From Planctomycetes bacterium syqfu (lineage in GTDB: Bacteria > Planctomycetota > Phycisphaerae > Phycisphaerales > Phycisphaeraceae), in assembly GCA_020974905.1 (NCBI GenBank), contig CP087563.1, positions 6,634,001 to 6,698,000 of the forward strand: 64,000 nt of DNA, given 5' to 3'. Made by a program: the position numbers and the translations under genes. Under the pieces are notes generated by a model. The model had not been told where the DNA came from, ran no database searches, and worked only from the letters and a program-made list of their open reading frames with translations. Numbering within the stretch: position 1 is the stretch's first letter; each line of letters starts with the position of its first letter. Below, in pieces: positions 1-8,704 of the stretch.

Positions 1-54
1 CACATAAACAACAGAATGCAATTGAACCATGATTTGATCATTTTCTGTTCCTGA

Positions 55-615
55 TTATTGCTGACTCTGCGAGGACGCCGGATTTACATCCGTTGTTGGC
101 AAATCATTCATCGTGATGGTCTGCAAGTTAATGGAGAGTGCCATTACCTTCTGAACGTATTGGCCTGCGGTGTAATCTGAGCCGTCTTGCCATTTTTCGA
201 GAATCGTCTGAGCGATTATGGCTTGGGCTTGTGGTGTTATTGTCACCAATTCACTGAGATCCGCAATTGAATTGACTTGATGGATCGCGCTGTGATAAAT
301 GTAGTGGGGGGAGTATCTGGCACCGGGCGAAAACGTGTTGACGCGTTGCCATGAGGGTTTGGCGTCTGTTTTGTTGATCTTTTGAGAAAGCCACGTGTCT
401 TTGACGGTTTCTGAGATTGGAAAGTACAGCAGGTATTGGATTTCTCTGGTTTTTCCAGTATTAATGTCAATCTCAATATGCTGACAGTTCAATTCGGACC
501 ATTGAAAGACCCCACTGGTCATCCATAGAATGACAATCGTCAACCCGACGAAAGTCAAACCGATTTTCATTCTTTTACTTTTAGGCCAATATTGCCGCCA
601 ACTCATTTTACGCAA
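55..615 (-). CDS. Hypothetical single-pass membrane protein
   Basis: A 186-residue protein that I do not recognise. It has a basic N-terminus (MRKMSWRQYWPKSKRMK), one hydrophobic segment at about residues 18-36, and a polar domain that would lie outside the membrane. The C-terminus is rich in Ser and Gln. No catalytic motif is visible. It lies 29 bases downstream of the 277-residue hypothetical gene on the same strand, so the two are probably co-transcribed. The GGGGGAG-like purine run just upstream of the ATG is consistent with the start chosen. Confidence 0.6.
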   Translation of the reverse strand: MRKMSWRQYWPKSKRMKIGLTFVGLTIVILWMTSGVFQWSELNCQHIEIDINTGKTREIQYLLYFPISETVKDTWLSQKINKTDAKPSWQRVNTFSPGARYSPHYIYHSAIHQVNSIADLSELVTITPQAQAIIAQTILEKWQDGSDYTAGQYVQKVMALSINLQTITMNDLPTTDVNPASSQSQQ

Positions 616-644
616 CTCCCCCTATGTTGGTCAGCTTGAATGAT

Positions 645-1478
645 TCATTCCTCAAACTCATTCAAACACCGCGCGGCATCGGCAAGCAAAATGCGACCCA
701 CACCCACCAGGCCGTATGCCTTGCAATCGTGAATCTGTTGCACGCCGAACATGCGTGTTTTCTCCGACCATAAAAAGCCGAACAGTCCCCACGGCTCCGA
801 CGTGCAGTGGTCCGGCTGGGTGTTGTAAAGGTGATGCATCGCCACTTCTTCAACACGATCCGCCCACTTGTCATTGCGGTCATACAACGCGGCATTGGCT
901 AGCGCGTGCAACCCAATCAACTCACGATACGTCCACGCATCAAGTGTGTCCTCGATGTCCTGAACCGTCAATGACTGTTCGGGAACTTCACGTTCAACGA
1001 CGGTATTGATCACCGTCTTGGCCAGCGCGATATCGTCGTCTGCATGACGCAGTGAGCCAATCAAGAGCAGTAGCCACGCCTGCCAAAGCACGGTATCCGT
1101 TTGCAGATAACTTGGCGGTGTGTCCTTGAACTGCTCAATGGCACGCAGCGGTTTAGCCAACGTTTCAAAGTCCGACGCAGCCGTCTCCCAGATACTGTCA
1201 GGCAACACCAGGTAGCGGCTGGCAAAGGCAGCTAAATGCACATGCATCGCCAGCAAAGGGTACACCGGGCGTTTATCCAACCCCTCGATTTTGTGTCCCG
1301 CTGCAAGCTTGCTGATCCCGTCGATGAGTGTTTGATGCGTTGCAGGATCATCTTCTATCATCAACTTGGCGACCGACATCAAGTCATCCAGATATGCCGT
1401 CTGCTTGGCTGAAAGGGGGGCCTGTTGGATCAGATCCATCACGATCTTACGATATTGGTTAAAATCATTATCTGTCAT
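645..1478 (-). CDS. Hypothetical soluble protein, mostly helical
   Basis: A 277-residue protein with no signal peptide or membrane segment. It is Leu/Ala-rich and looks all-helical; the C-terminal half (WGLFGFLWSEKTRMFG, then GRILLADAARCLNEF) resembles the helical-repeat architecture of unsaturated-rhamnogalacturonyl hydrolase or prenyltransferase-like folds, but this is only a visual impression. No family is assigned. It is divergent from the Rieske gene, with only 30 bases between the two starts, so both probably use the same short promoter region. It is upstream of the small membrane-protein gene at the window edge. Confidence 0.6.
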   Translation of the reverse strand: MTDNDFNQYRKIVMDLIQQAPLSAKQTAYLDDLMSVAKLMIEDDPATHQTLIDGISKLAAGHKIEGLDKRPVYPLLAMHVHLAAFASRYLVLPDSIWETAASDFETLAKPLRAIEQFKDTPPSYLQTDTVLWQAWLLLLIGSLRHADDDIALAKTVINTVVEREVPEQSLTVQDIEDTLDAWTYRELIGLHALANAALYDRNDKWADRVEEVAMHHLYNTQPDHCTSEPWGLFGFLWSEKTRMFGVQQIHDCKAYGLVGVGRILLADAARCLNEFEE

Positions 1479-1508
1479 GGTCCCAATATCCTATGAAAGA
1501 CAATCGTC

Positions 1509-1826
1509 ATGGCCAACTGGCAAGCCACTGTCAACGAAAATGAACTCCAGGATTCCAACCCCACACCCGTCACCATTGAAGGGCAATCCATCGTGCTCTG
1601 CAAGGTCAATGGCGAGGTTTCCGCCTTTGCCAACACCTGCCCGCACGCCGGTCTGCCTCTGGATGGTGGCCACGTTGATGATGATGGTGTGATCACCTGC
1701 CCGTTCCACGGCTACACCTACAATGTCTGCACAGGCAAGAACACCACTTTCGAAACCGACCCCCAACTTCAAACCTTCCCCGTCCGCATCACCGAAGGCA
1801 AAGTCGAAGTTCAAATCGAAGAATAA
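1509..1826 (+). CDS. Rieske [2Fe-2S] ferredoxin-like protein (NirD type)
   Basis: A 105-residue single-domain Rieske protein. The two cluster-binding motifs are clear: C44-P-H46 and C64-P-F-H67, separated by 17 residues, so Cys44/Cys64 and His46/His67 would hold the [2Fe-2S] cluster. There is no leader or transmembrane helix, so it is a soluble cytoplasmic electron carrier, like small NirD-type or dioxygenase-ferredoxin proteins. No oxygenase or nitrite reductase gene is adjacent, so its partner is unknown. It is divergent from the 277-residue hypothetical gene. Confidence 0.9.
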   Translation: MANWQATVNENELQDSNPTPVTIEGQSIVLCKVNGEVSAFANTCPHAGLPLDGGHVDDDGVITCPFHGYTYNVCTGKNTTFETDPQLQTFPVRITEGKVEVQIEE

Positions 1827-1840
1827 CACCCTCACAATAA

Positions 1841-2010
1841 CACAACCCGCCAGCCCCCGGAAGTTAACCACCGATTTAATCTGGTCAATGAACATGAGAA
1901 CAACACAAGCCGCCAACCCCCGGAAGTTAACCGCCGACTTGATCTGGCAATGAACGTAAAACACAAGCCGCCAGATGAACGACCAACGGGAGTGATTCTG
2001 ACGGGGCAAC
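1841..2010. repeat. Three spaced copies of a CACAAGCCGCCA repeat
   Basis: Three copies begin at about 1841, 1904 and 1962. The first two share a longer unit of roughly 58-63 bases, with CCCCCGGAAGTTAACC followed by GATTTAATCTGG or GACTTGATCTGG and AATGAAC. The third runs into CAGATGAACGACCAACGGGAG and GATTCTGACGGGG, which recur at 11562-11605. The stretch 1827-2103 has no credible gene. It lies between the Rieske gene and the M20 peptidase. Confidence 0.75.
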
Positions 2011-2103
2011 GAAAATCCAATCAACCCCAAAAACGCTTCACACCTCAGCCACCACCGCACGCGATCACTCTCTGCCCTTAACCCGCAATGGAATAACCCC
2101 AAC

Positions 2104-3498
2104 ATGCTCCAAGACGTTCTGGAATATCTCGACAAGCAACACAACGCAGCCGTCAACCGCATGGTCGATCTGCTGAAAATCCCCAGCGTCAGCACCGACT
2201 CGGCCTACGCCAAAGAAGTCCGCCAAGCTGCCAAGTGGGTCAATCAACATCTCCAGGAAGCCGGCCTGCAATCACAGATTTGTGAAACCGATCGGCATCC
2301 CATCGTGCTGGCAACCAACTGCGATTCGCCCGACGCTCCCAAGGATGCGCCGCATATTCTGTATTACGGTCACTATGACGTGCAGCCGCCCGACCCACTG
2401 GAAAAATGGGACACGCCGCCGTTCCAACCCACGATTCGTGACAATGCCGTCTTTGCCCGCGGTTCGTCTGATGATAAGGGACAGGTCTGCTGCATCCTCG
2501 AAGCGCTCATGGCATGGAAGAAAGTCGCAGGCAAAATCCCCGTCCGTATCACTGTCCTCATCGAAGGTGAAGAAGAGTGTGGCTCAGGTTCCCTGCACAG
2601 CTTTGTCGAAACACACAAAGAAAAACTCAAAGCCGACGTCTGCGTCATCTCCGACACCACCATGTGGAAGCCTGACACCGTTGCCATCACCTACGGCTTG
2701 CGTGGTCTACTGTACTTCGACCTTAAACTCCACGGTCCGGTACGCGATCTGCACTCAGGCATGTACGGCGGGATTCTCGCCAACCCATGCAACGAACTCA
2801 CCCGCGTGCTTGGCAAACTTTTCGATGATGATCACCGCGTCACCATCCCCGGGTATTACGACAACGTCCAACCCGTTACCGCTGAAGAACAACAGCAATG
2901 GGACGAACTGGACTTCGACGAAATGAAAGACTGCTTGACCCCCGTTGGCGTGGACACACCCTTCGGTGAAGCAGGCTACACCACGCTCCAACGTCGCTGG
3001 GCGCGCCCCGCATGTGACATCAACGGACTCTATGGCGGGTATGGTGGCGAAGGTGCCAAGACCGTCATCCCCAGTTTTGCAGGCGCCAAAGTCAGTTTCC
3101 GTCTAGCAGCAGGGCAGCATCCTGATCACATCGCAGAGATTTTCGAGAAGTGGCTCCGCGAGCAGGACACGCATGGCTGCAAATGGGAGATCACCAATTT
3201 CGGCGGTGCCGTCCCCGTTGCCGTCTCGCAGAATTCGCCTTACATGTCCGCTGCCGCCAAAGCCATCAACCAAAGCTCTGGCAAGCAGCCCGTCCTCATC
3301 CGCGAAGGTGCAACCATCCCCGTCGTCGGTCAATTCAAAGAAGACCTCGACCTTGATAGTTTGCTCATCGGTTTTGGTTTAACCGACGACGCGATCCATT
3401 CCCCCAACGAGAAGTTCAACCTGGATTGTTTCCGCTTAGGCTACCGCACCCACGCCGCATTAATCGCCGAATTCGCCAACCTCGAATGGTGGACCTGA
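2104..3498 (+). CDS. M20 family metallopeptidase (CNDP/PepV-like dipeptidase)
   Basis: A 464-residue soluble dinuclear-zinc peptidase. The zinc ligand motif GHYDVQPP places His90 and Asp92, SSDDKGQ supplies the bridging Asp near 123, EGEEECGSG at about 154-162 supplies the catalytic and metal-binding Glu, and a late His is in DDAIHSPNE near the C-terminus. The dimerisation/lid domain lies between, with DLHSGMYGG. Length and motif order match cytosolic nonspecific dipeptidases and carnosinases, which split short peptides. There is no signal peptide. The substrate cannot be told from sequence. A hairpin at 3521-3577 follows the gene and could terminate it. Confidence 0.92.
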   Translation: MLQDVLEYLDKQHNAAVNRMVDLLKIPSVSTDSAYAKEVRQAAKWVNQHLQEAGLQSQICETDRHPIVLATNCDSPDAPKDAPHILYYGHYDVQPPDPLEKWDTPPFQPTIRDNAVFARGSSDDKGQVCCILEALMAWKKVAGKIPVRITVLIEGEEECGSGSLHSFVETHKEKLKADVCVISDTTMWKPDTVAITYGLRGLLYFDLKLHGPVRDLHSGMYGGILANPCNELTRVLGKLFDDDHRVTIPGYYDNVQPVTAEEQQQWDELDFDEMKDCLTPVGVDTPFGEAGYTTLQRRWARPACDINGLYGGYGGEGAKTVIPSFAGAKVSFRLAAGQHPDHIAEIFEKWLREQDTHGCKWEITNFGGAVPVAVSQNSPYMSAAAKAINQSSGKQPVLIREGATIPVVGQFKEDLDLDSLLIGFGLTDDAIHSPNEKFNLDCFRLGYRTHAALIAEFANLEWWT

Positions 3499-3520
3499 GC
3501 GCATCACGCAACATGCAAGC

Positions 3521-3577
3521 AACCCGGTCAAGATGACCGGGCTATATCCACATAGCCGAGTCATCTTGACTCGGTTT
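3521..3577. terminator. Double-hairpin / long inverted repeat downstream of the M20 peptidase
   Basis: Two neighbouring stems, CCCGGTC-AAGAT-GACCGGG and CCGAGTC-ATCTT-GACTCGG, have complementary loops. The whole 57 bases also form one long hairpin, because the right arm is close to the reverse complement of the left (AACCCGGTCAAGATGACC against AAACCGAGTCAAGATGACTC). There is a short TTT after the second stem, so it may be a bidirectional terminator or a REP-like element. The remainder of 3499-3703 holds nothing else I can identify. Confidence 0.6.
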
Positions 3578-3703
3578 GCCTTGTAATATTGTGAGCCGAA
3601 TCAACTCAACGAACCGCGTGAATTTCATTGACACCCCAATCGCCACACCAGATAATCCACCCAACGTCACGGGGGACGTTCTCCCGTCTTAGAGTGTCTT
3701 CAA

Positions 3704-4075
3704 GTGTTAGAGATAAAAGTGGCATATAGTCCAAGCATAGCCGCTCAAAAAGCAGAGAATGCATTGGCCGTCATCAGGGCCATGCTCAAGCTTTTGGAAA
3801 CTTACAACATGCCCGAAGCTGCCCCTGTTTTCAGGGACATTGCCACGCTCTTGGAAGATGGACTGTATCGGGAAGCAGCCGCAGAATATTATTGGCGCAA
3901 AAGAAATCTCAATGGTGCTTTGGCATATCCATTTGTATCGGATGTCGCAGAAAGAAAAACACAGCAACATCTTTCTGCTGTAAAAAAAGCCTGCGGCAAT
4001 CTCAGAATATATCTAGACTATGATGTTGATCGCCCGTTGGTTTCGTTACCCGAACCGGCGAATGCCAAGGATTAA
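3704..4075 (+). CDS. Hypothetical small helical protein
   Basis: A 123-residue protein starting at GTG. It is unrecognised. It is soluble and mainly helical, with a hydrophobic-repeat N-terminal half (ALAVIRAMLKLLETYNMPEAA) that looks like a four-helix bundle. The stop is 6 bases before the next small gene, which suggests a three-gene operon ending in a lipoprotein (3704-4888). Confidence 0.55.
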   Translation: MLEIKVAYSPSIAAQKAENALAVIRAMLKLLETYNMPEAAPVFRDIATLLEDGLYREAAAEYYWRKRNLNGALAYPFVSDVAERKTQQHLSAVKKACGNLRIYLDYDVDRPLVSLPEPANAKD

Positions 4076-4081
4076 TTTTCA

Positions 4082-4399
4082 ATGCAAACTCCTGATGTGA
4101 TACAAGCACACATTCGTGACGGTCTACCACGTTTAGAGACACACATGGCAGCCTGGGTGACCGATCATCTGATTCAGCCCCGTCTGATTTCAGTACAGGA
4201 ATCAGACAGCACAGAAGAGACATTGGAAGTGTGGCTCGTTACGGATCACACAGGTGATAACGATGCATCACTTAGAATCGTGTTCGATGAAAAGACGAGG
4301 TTGTTTGGCCACGAGTTTCTGACTGAATCACCCAATCAATGCTCGTTGCTGCTTGAACTGATAAGTGAAGACTTTGCTGAAGTTGTTCAGGCCATGTGA
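4082..4399 (+). CDS. Hypothetical small protein
   Basis: A 105-residue protein of alpha/beta character with no signal, membrane segment or metal motif. It is acidic, with conserved-looking hydrophobic strands (LEVWLVTDHTG, ASLRIVFDEKTRLFGHEF). It is unrecognised. It begins 6 bases after the previous small gene and ends 27 bases before the lipoprotein gene, so the three are probably co-transcribed. Confidence 0.55.
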   Translation: MQTPDVIQAHIRDGLPRLETHMAAWVTDHLIQPRLISVQESDSTEETLEVWLVTDHTGDNDASLRIVFDEKTRLFGHEFLTESPNQCSLLLELISEDFAEVVQAM

Positions 4400-4426
4400 A
4401 ACCTGCGAAAGTGACGGGTTGGCGTA

Positions 4427-4888
4427 GTGAATAAACAAATGTACTTCAAGTTGATGGCTTTGGTGCTTATTGCATTGTTCACGGCTGTGGCCGGTTGCAG
4501 TCAATCCGGTCCCCCCAGCACGCATACACTCAGTTCATCTTTCAAGACGTTGGCGGAGCGAAAAGCATTTTTCAAACAGTACGTCAAAGTCGCGTGTGAT
4601 TATCAAACGCTGGACTTCGATATTCAATACCAGAACAACAGTCGTGGGATGGTACCCGCTCCTTCTGAGTGGGACATGCGGTTTGTTGCAACCATACCTG
4701 TGTCGCAGATTGATCGCTGGTTAAATGGTTTTGAATCAGTAGAGCAACCACCGGAACTTGATTGGTTGGAGACGCTGCCGACGGACGTTGATCTCATGAG
4801 CGTGAGTCAGTGGTATGTCAACGTCAACAATGTCATTGGCGTTGATCATGACAAGGGGATCGTGGTCGGTCGCATGCTTGCGATTTGA
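4427..4888 (+). CDS. Small lipoprotein of unknown function
   Basis: A 153-residue protein starting at GTG with a lipoprotein signal: basic start (MNKQMYFK), hydrophobic core (LMALVLIALFTA) and a lipobox VAGC with Cys near residue 24. The mature part is soluble and Trp-containing (SEWDMRF, DRWLNGF, SQWYVNV), with no known motif. It should be anchored to the periplasmic face of a membrane. It is the last gene of a possible three-gene operon. Confidence 0.65.
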   Translation: MNKQMYFKLMALVLIALFTAVAGCSQSGPPSTHTLSSSFKTLAERKAFFKQYVKVACDYQTLDFDIQYQNNSRGMVPAPSEWDMRFVATIPVSQIDRWLNGFESVEQPPELDWLETLPTDVDLMSVSQWYVNVNNVIGVDHDKGIVVGRMLAI

Positions 4889-5298
4889 GTTATTCAAGTC
4901 ATGTGAAACCTTCGAAAGTTTCTAGGAGCACCGGGTGTAAACCCGGTGCAGGTCTGTGCGTCGATTTCGATTCAGTGCGCTTTGACCGTGATCTGTGTCA
5001 ATCATTTTCTACTCAGAAAACTTATCCACAAGCGTGCTTTGAAAATTGCACTGGTGTCTCATGGCAGGGGTAATAAATCCTGTTTCGTGCAATGGAGAGG
5101 CTTTTTACCCCATTTTTACTCGTCTATTTCACTCTTTGAGCACAAAATGAACTTCGTGATGTCTCCGCGAGCCGGCTCGTGTCGAGCCGGTGGATTGGGC
5201 GATGTGTCCGTAGAGGATTTGTTGCTCGTTTGTCCTGTTGATCGTGGCGCTTTACATTGAGAGAGACTCCCGGACGTTTTACATGACAGGAGTACCTC
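4889..5298. other. 410-base intergenic region with two hairpins
   Basis: No credible gene. GCACCGGGT-GTAA-ACCCGGTGC at 4928-4949 is a perfect 9-bp stem and may terminate the lipoprotein operon. CCGGCTCG-TGT-CGAGCCGG at 5172-5190 is a perfect 8-bp stem lying about 110 bases before the NADH dehydrogenase start. Its position in the likely leader of that gene could be regulatory, but it resembles no riboswitch I know. Confidence 0.55.
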
Positions 5299-6639
5299 AT
5301 GATTGGATCGACAACAAGTTCAAAGCCACACGTGGTGATTGTAGGTGGCGGGTTTGGTGGTTTGCAGGCTGCCAAGGCGTTGGCGGATTCGGATGTCAGT
5401 GTGACATTGGTCGACCGCCGAAATCATCATCTCTTCCAACCGCTGCTTTACCAGGTGGCGACGGCAGCGTTATCACCAGCTGACATCGCATCCCCGATTC
5501 GCGGCTTACTGCATCAACAGAAAAACTGTCGCGTGGTGTTGGGGCAGGCGACCGGGGTGGACCTTGCAAAAAACGAATTGGTGTTTGATGAAGGTGCCAT
5601 GCCGTTTGATTGGCTAGTCCTTGCAGCCGGTGCGCGACATTCCTACTTCGGCAATGATCACTGGGAGAAATTCGCACCCGGTTTAAAGTCCGTCGAAGAT
5701 GCAACGGAAATCCGCCGGCGAATTTTACTGGCATTCGAAAATGCCGAACACGAAGGCGATGACGCATCACGTAAAGCTGCGTTGACCTTTGCCATCGTCG
5801 GGGGCGGGCCCACCGGCGTGGAGTTGGCGGGCGCGATCAAGGAGATTGCAGCCAAGACCATCCCGCGCGACTTTCGTAATATCGACACCCGTACCACGCG
5901 CGTGCTTCTCTTTGAAGCAAGTGACCGACTGCTTGGGGCGTTTGATCCAAAGAGCAGTGAGCAGGCACGCAAAGACCTGACACAGATGGGTGTCGAGGTG
6001 CGACTTAACGCGCGCATCACCGACATTCATGAACACAGCATTGAAATCGGTGAGGAGACTATCCAGGCCAACAACGTGTTCTGGGCAGCGGGTGTGCAGG
6101 CATCGCGTTTGACCAAGACGATGGAGGGGGTTGAGACGGATCGGGCAGGGCGCGTGATTGTCGAGTCGGACTTAAGTGTGCCGGGACATCGCAATGTGTT
6201 TGTGGTGGGGGACATGGCAGCAGCCAAGTCGGCGGACACGAACAAGCCGGTTCCCGGTGTCGCCCAAGGTGCGCTGCAGGGTGGTCGTCACGTGGGCAGG
6301 ATCATCGCCAAAGAGTTGGCTAACCCCGGCATGGAGATTGATCGACCTGCCTTTGTCTACAAGGATAAAGGGTCGATGGCCACGATCGGTCGCGCTCGCG
6401 CTGTCGCGGAGATTGGCAAACGCCGGATGCATGGCTTTATCGCGTGGTTCCTATGGTGTGTGATTCACGTGGCTTTTCTCGTGGAGTTCAAGAATCGTGC
6501 TGCTGTGATGCTTAGCTGGATATGGAACTGGTTCGTCTTTGCACGTGGTGCACGCTTGATCACCGGTGATGCCAAACTCACGCTTAAGAAGATCCGCAGG
6601 GATGAAGACGTGATCCCCAAAGATGAGGTGCGAGTCTGA
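5299..6639 (+). CDS. ndh: Type II NADH:quinone oxidoreductase (NDH-2)
   Basis: A 446-residue FAD-dependent oxidoreductase that would oxidise NADH and reduce membrane quinone without pumping protons. The FAD dinucleotide-binding motif VVIVGGGFGG is at 12-21, the NAD-binding motif AIVGGGPTGVELAG follows in the middle, and VFVVGDMAA near residue 300 contacts FAD. The C-terminal tail has a hydrophobic, Trp-rich stretch (FIAWFLWCVIHVAFLVEF) that should anchor it in the inner membrane, as in other NDH-2 enzymes. ATG at 5299 is preceded by AGGAG about 8 bases upstream. It is convergent with the DASS transporter. The symbol is by family. Confidence 0.9.
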   Translation: MIGSTTSSKPHVVIVGGGFGGLQAAKALADSDVSVTLVDRRNHHLFQPLLYQVATAALSPADIASPIRGLLHQQKNCRVVLGQATGVDLAKNELVFDEGAMPFDWLVLAAGARHSYFGNDHWEKFAPGLKSVEDATEIRRRILLAFENAEHEGDDASRKAALTFAIVGGGPTGVELAGAIKEIAAKTIPRDFRNIDTRTTRVLLFEASDRLLGAFDPKSSEQARKDLTQMGVEVRLNARITDIHEHSIEIGEETIQANNVFWAAGVQASRLTKTMEGVETDRAGRVIVESDLSVPGHRNVFVVGDMAAAKSADTNKPVPGVAQGALQGGRHVGRIIAKELANPGMEIDRPAFVYKDKGSMATIGRARAVAEIGKRRMHGFIAWFLWCVIHVAFLVEFKNRAAVMLSWIWNWFVFARGARLITGDAKLTLKKIRRDEDVIPKDEVRV

Positions 6640-6754
6640 AAGAAAGCTGCGACTCTCTTGTCTCCTGAGTCGCGGGTATCGTGTGTGATTGTTCTGTGTT
6701 ACAACCCGTGCTACAGGAAAGGCACAGCTTTTTGTGTGAGTGATCGAGTAACAT

Positions 6755-8236
6755 TTATTGCCCACCGGTCTCCACCTGCGCAGCGGGTGTCGGCTCGTGT
6801 TGAATGCCCAGACCCTTTTGCGGATCAAGCACGAAGTAGCACACAGCGGTGATCACGATCACGCCAATGAGGTTGAGCACCACACCATGGCGGACCATCT
6901 GCGGGATGGTGATGTGATCTGAGCCACCGAACACAATCGCGTTGGGCGGTGTCGCGACCGGTAACATGAATGCACAACTGGCGGACAACGCAGCAGGGAT
7001 CATCAGCATGGATGGCTCCACGCCGGCAGCAACTGCACTGGCGGCTAAGATCGGCATGAGCAAGGTTGTCGTTGCTGTGTTACTCGTCACTTCCGTCATG
7101 AACGTGACCGTCAGACAGATGATCGCGATGATCATCAACGGCGACATGCCATCGGTGAGTTGTTCCATCTGTTGACCGATGACAGCAGCAAGACCGGATG
7201 AACCAAAGGCCTTGGCAATGGCGATACCACCTGCAAAGAGTAAGAGAATGCCCCACGGGATATCACGTGCCGTCTTCCAGTCCAGCAGGTGATCGCGTTT
7301 GCCTTTTTCATCCTTGAGTCCGTTGGGAACCAGGAACATGACGACGACCATCAACAACGCAACCGTCGCATCCTGTGCCATCGGCATGTCCAGCCACTTG
7401 CTCCAACCACCCAAACCGAACGGCAGTTTACGGGTGATCCACAGCAGGGCGGTGAGGCCGAGTACAAACGTCACACGACGTTGCCCCGGAGTCCACGGGC
7501 CGAGCGGCTGTTGGGTGTAGTTGCCCCCACCTTTGACGAAAAACGTCAACACCACGCCACAGGCTATGAGCATTAACACACTCACCGGCACACCGATTTT
7601 CAGCCAACTCACAAAGTCAACCGGGATGTTGGTGGTCTTCTCGTAGATACCTGCGAAGACACCGTTGGGCGGTGTGCCGATGATGGTGGACATCCCGCCG
7701 ATGCTCGCACCGTAGGCGATGGCAAGCAGCAGACTCACAGCAAAGCGTTTGTCACTACCGGTGCGTTCAATCACGGCCATGGCAACGGGGAGCATGATCA
7801 ACGCGGTTGCGGTATTGGAGATCCACATCGAGCAGAACGCAGTGGCAAGCATGAAGCCGATGATGATTCGCCGATTGGATTGCGTGCCGACAAGTTTGAT
7901 CATGCCCTGAGCAACCCGCAGATGCGCCTTGGATTTTTCCGCAGCTTTACTGAGCATGAAACCGCCCATGAACAGCAACACGAATTTATCACCCAGCGCC
8001 CCAGCCAGCACTTTATGATCCAACACCCCAGCCAACGGGAACACTGCAAAGGGCACAATCGACGTCACGGGGATCGGCACGGCTTCGGTGCACCACCAGA
8101 CGGCGCAGAGAATCGTCACTGCCGCCGTCATGGCAGGCGCGTGTTCCATTCCCACGGAATCCTTGCAAAAGAAATATGTCGAGATGGCGAGAATCGGACC
8201 GAGAATCCGAAAGACGGTATTGAGGTGTGTGGACAT
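6755..8236 (-). CDS. DASS family sodium:dicarboxylate/sulfate symporter (SLC13-like)
   Basis: A 493-residue polytopic membrane protein with about 11 hydrophobic segments. The two sodium-binding SNT signatures of the divalent anion:Na+ symporter family are present: SMWISNTATALIMLP in the first half and TEVTSNTATTTLLMP in the second, with the family motif FSALPPPN-like TPPNGVFAG and TPPNAIVFGGSD loops. It should take up a dicarboxylate, sulfate or related anion with sodium. The substrate cannot be assigned from sequence, and no neighbouring catabolic gene helps. Confidence 0.9.
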   Translation of the reverse strand: MSTHLNTVFRILGPILAISTYFFCKDSVGMEHAPAMTAAVTILCAVWWCTEAVPIPVTSIVPFAVFPLAGVLDHKVLAGALGDKFVLLFMGGFMLSKAAEKSKAHLRVAQGMIKLVGTQSNRRIIIGFMLATAFCSMWISNTATALIMLPVAMAVIERTGSDKRFAVSLLLAIAYGASIGGMSTIIGTPPNGVFAGIYEKTTNIPVDFVSWLKIGVPVSVLMLIACGVVLTFFVKGGGNYTQQPLGPWTPGQRRVTFVLGLTALLWITRKLPFGLGGWSKWLDMPMAQDATVALLMVVVMFLVPNGLKDEKGKRDHLLDWKTARDIPWGILLLFAGGIAIAKAFGSSGLAAVIGQQMEQLTDGMSPLMIIAIICLTVTFMTEVTSNTATTTLLMPILAASAVAAGVEPSMLMIPAALSASCAFMLPVATPPNAIVFGGSDHITIPQMVRHGVVLNLIGVIVITAVCYFVLDPQKGLGIQHEPTPAAQVETGGQ

Positions 8237-8704
8237 ACTTAATTTTTGTATGACGCAGTCTTAACGTCAAGCAAATAATTTAATTTGGACATGCAAAAAA
8301 AGTGACTTGTATTTAGGAGTGTTTTGGCTGAATAGGTGAAAATTAAACGGATAACATAAGGATGCATTTACAGAGAGATTCGCTTTGGATGTTGGACATG
8401 CAAAAATCATTCTGTCCTTCCCGCGCAGGCGGGAATCCAGTGGCATTACGTAGACGCTTGCAGGTTCCACTGGACTCCCGCCTGCGCGGGAGTGACGGAT
8501 ACATGTCTGTCTATGCATGCGCGTGATTTTAACAACTCGAAAAATAGCTGCGACACCACGTGTCGCTAATGCCTTAACGTGATGGATAAATTAACAGCTT
8601 AAACTCCAAAGAAATTCTACAATGTGGCTTGATCACAGATGCAAACGTAAAATCTCAATTGTTATATTTGTAGCTACAATCCATCACCGTATTGGGGGTA
8701 ATTG
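8237..8704. other. 468-base intergenic region between divergent genes
   Basis: No credible gene. It contains the inverted-repeat element at 8411-8500 (separate entry), the small perfect hairpin GCGACAC-CAC-GTGTCGC at 8550-8566, and an AT-rich stretch (8567-8700) that should hold the promoter for the small membrane protein. The hairpin context ATAGCTGCGACA...GTGTCGCT recurs in diverged form at about 39428. Confidence 0.5.
8411..8500. repeat. Interspersed inverted repeat, copy 1 of 3
   Basis: The left arm CCCGCGCAGGCGGGAATCCAGTGG and the right arm CCACTGGACTCCCGCCTGCGCGGGAG are near-perfect inverted repeats around a 22-base spacer. Copies at 31690-31780 and 40935-41027 have the same arms and different spacers. 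The ATTCCC...GGGAAT core resembles the dRS3-type dispersed repeat described in Neisseria and seen in many genomes. No transposase is present. Confidence 0.85.

Noticed and set aside
1491-2195. 234-codon minus-strand open frame over the Rieske gene and repeats
   Set aside because: Antisense to a clear Rieske domain and to repeated sequence; low-complexity translation.
5172-5190. Riboswitch before ndh
   Set aside because: Only a single 8-bp hairpin is visible; no known riboswitch consensus matches.
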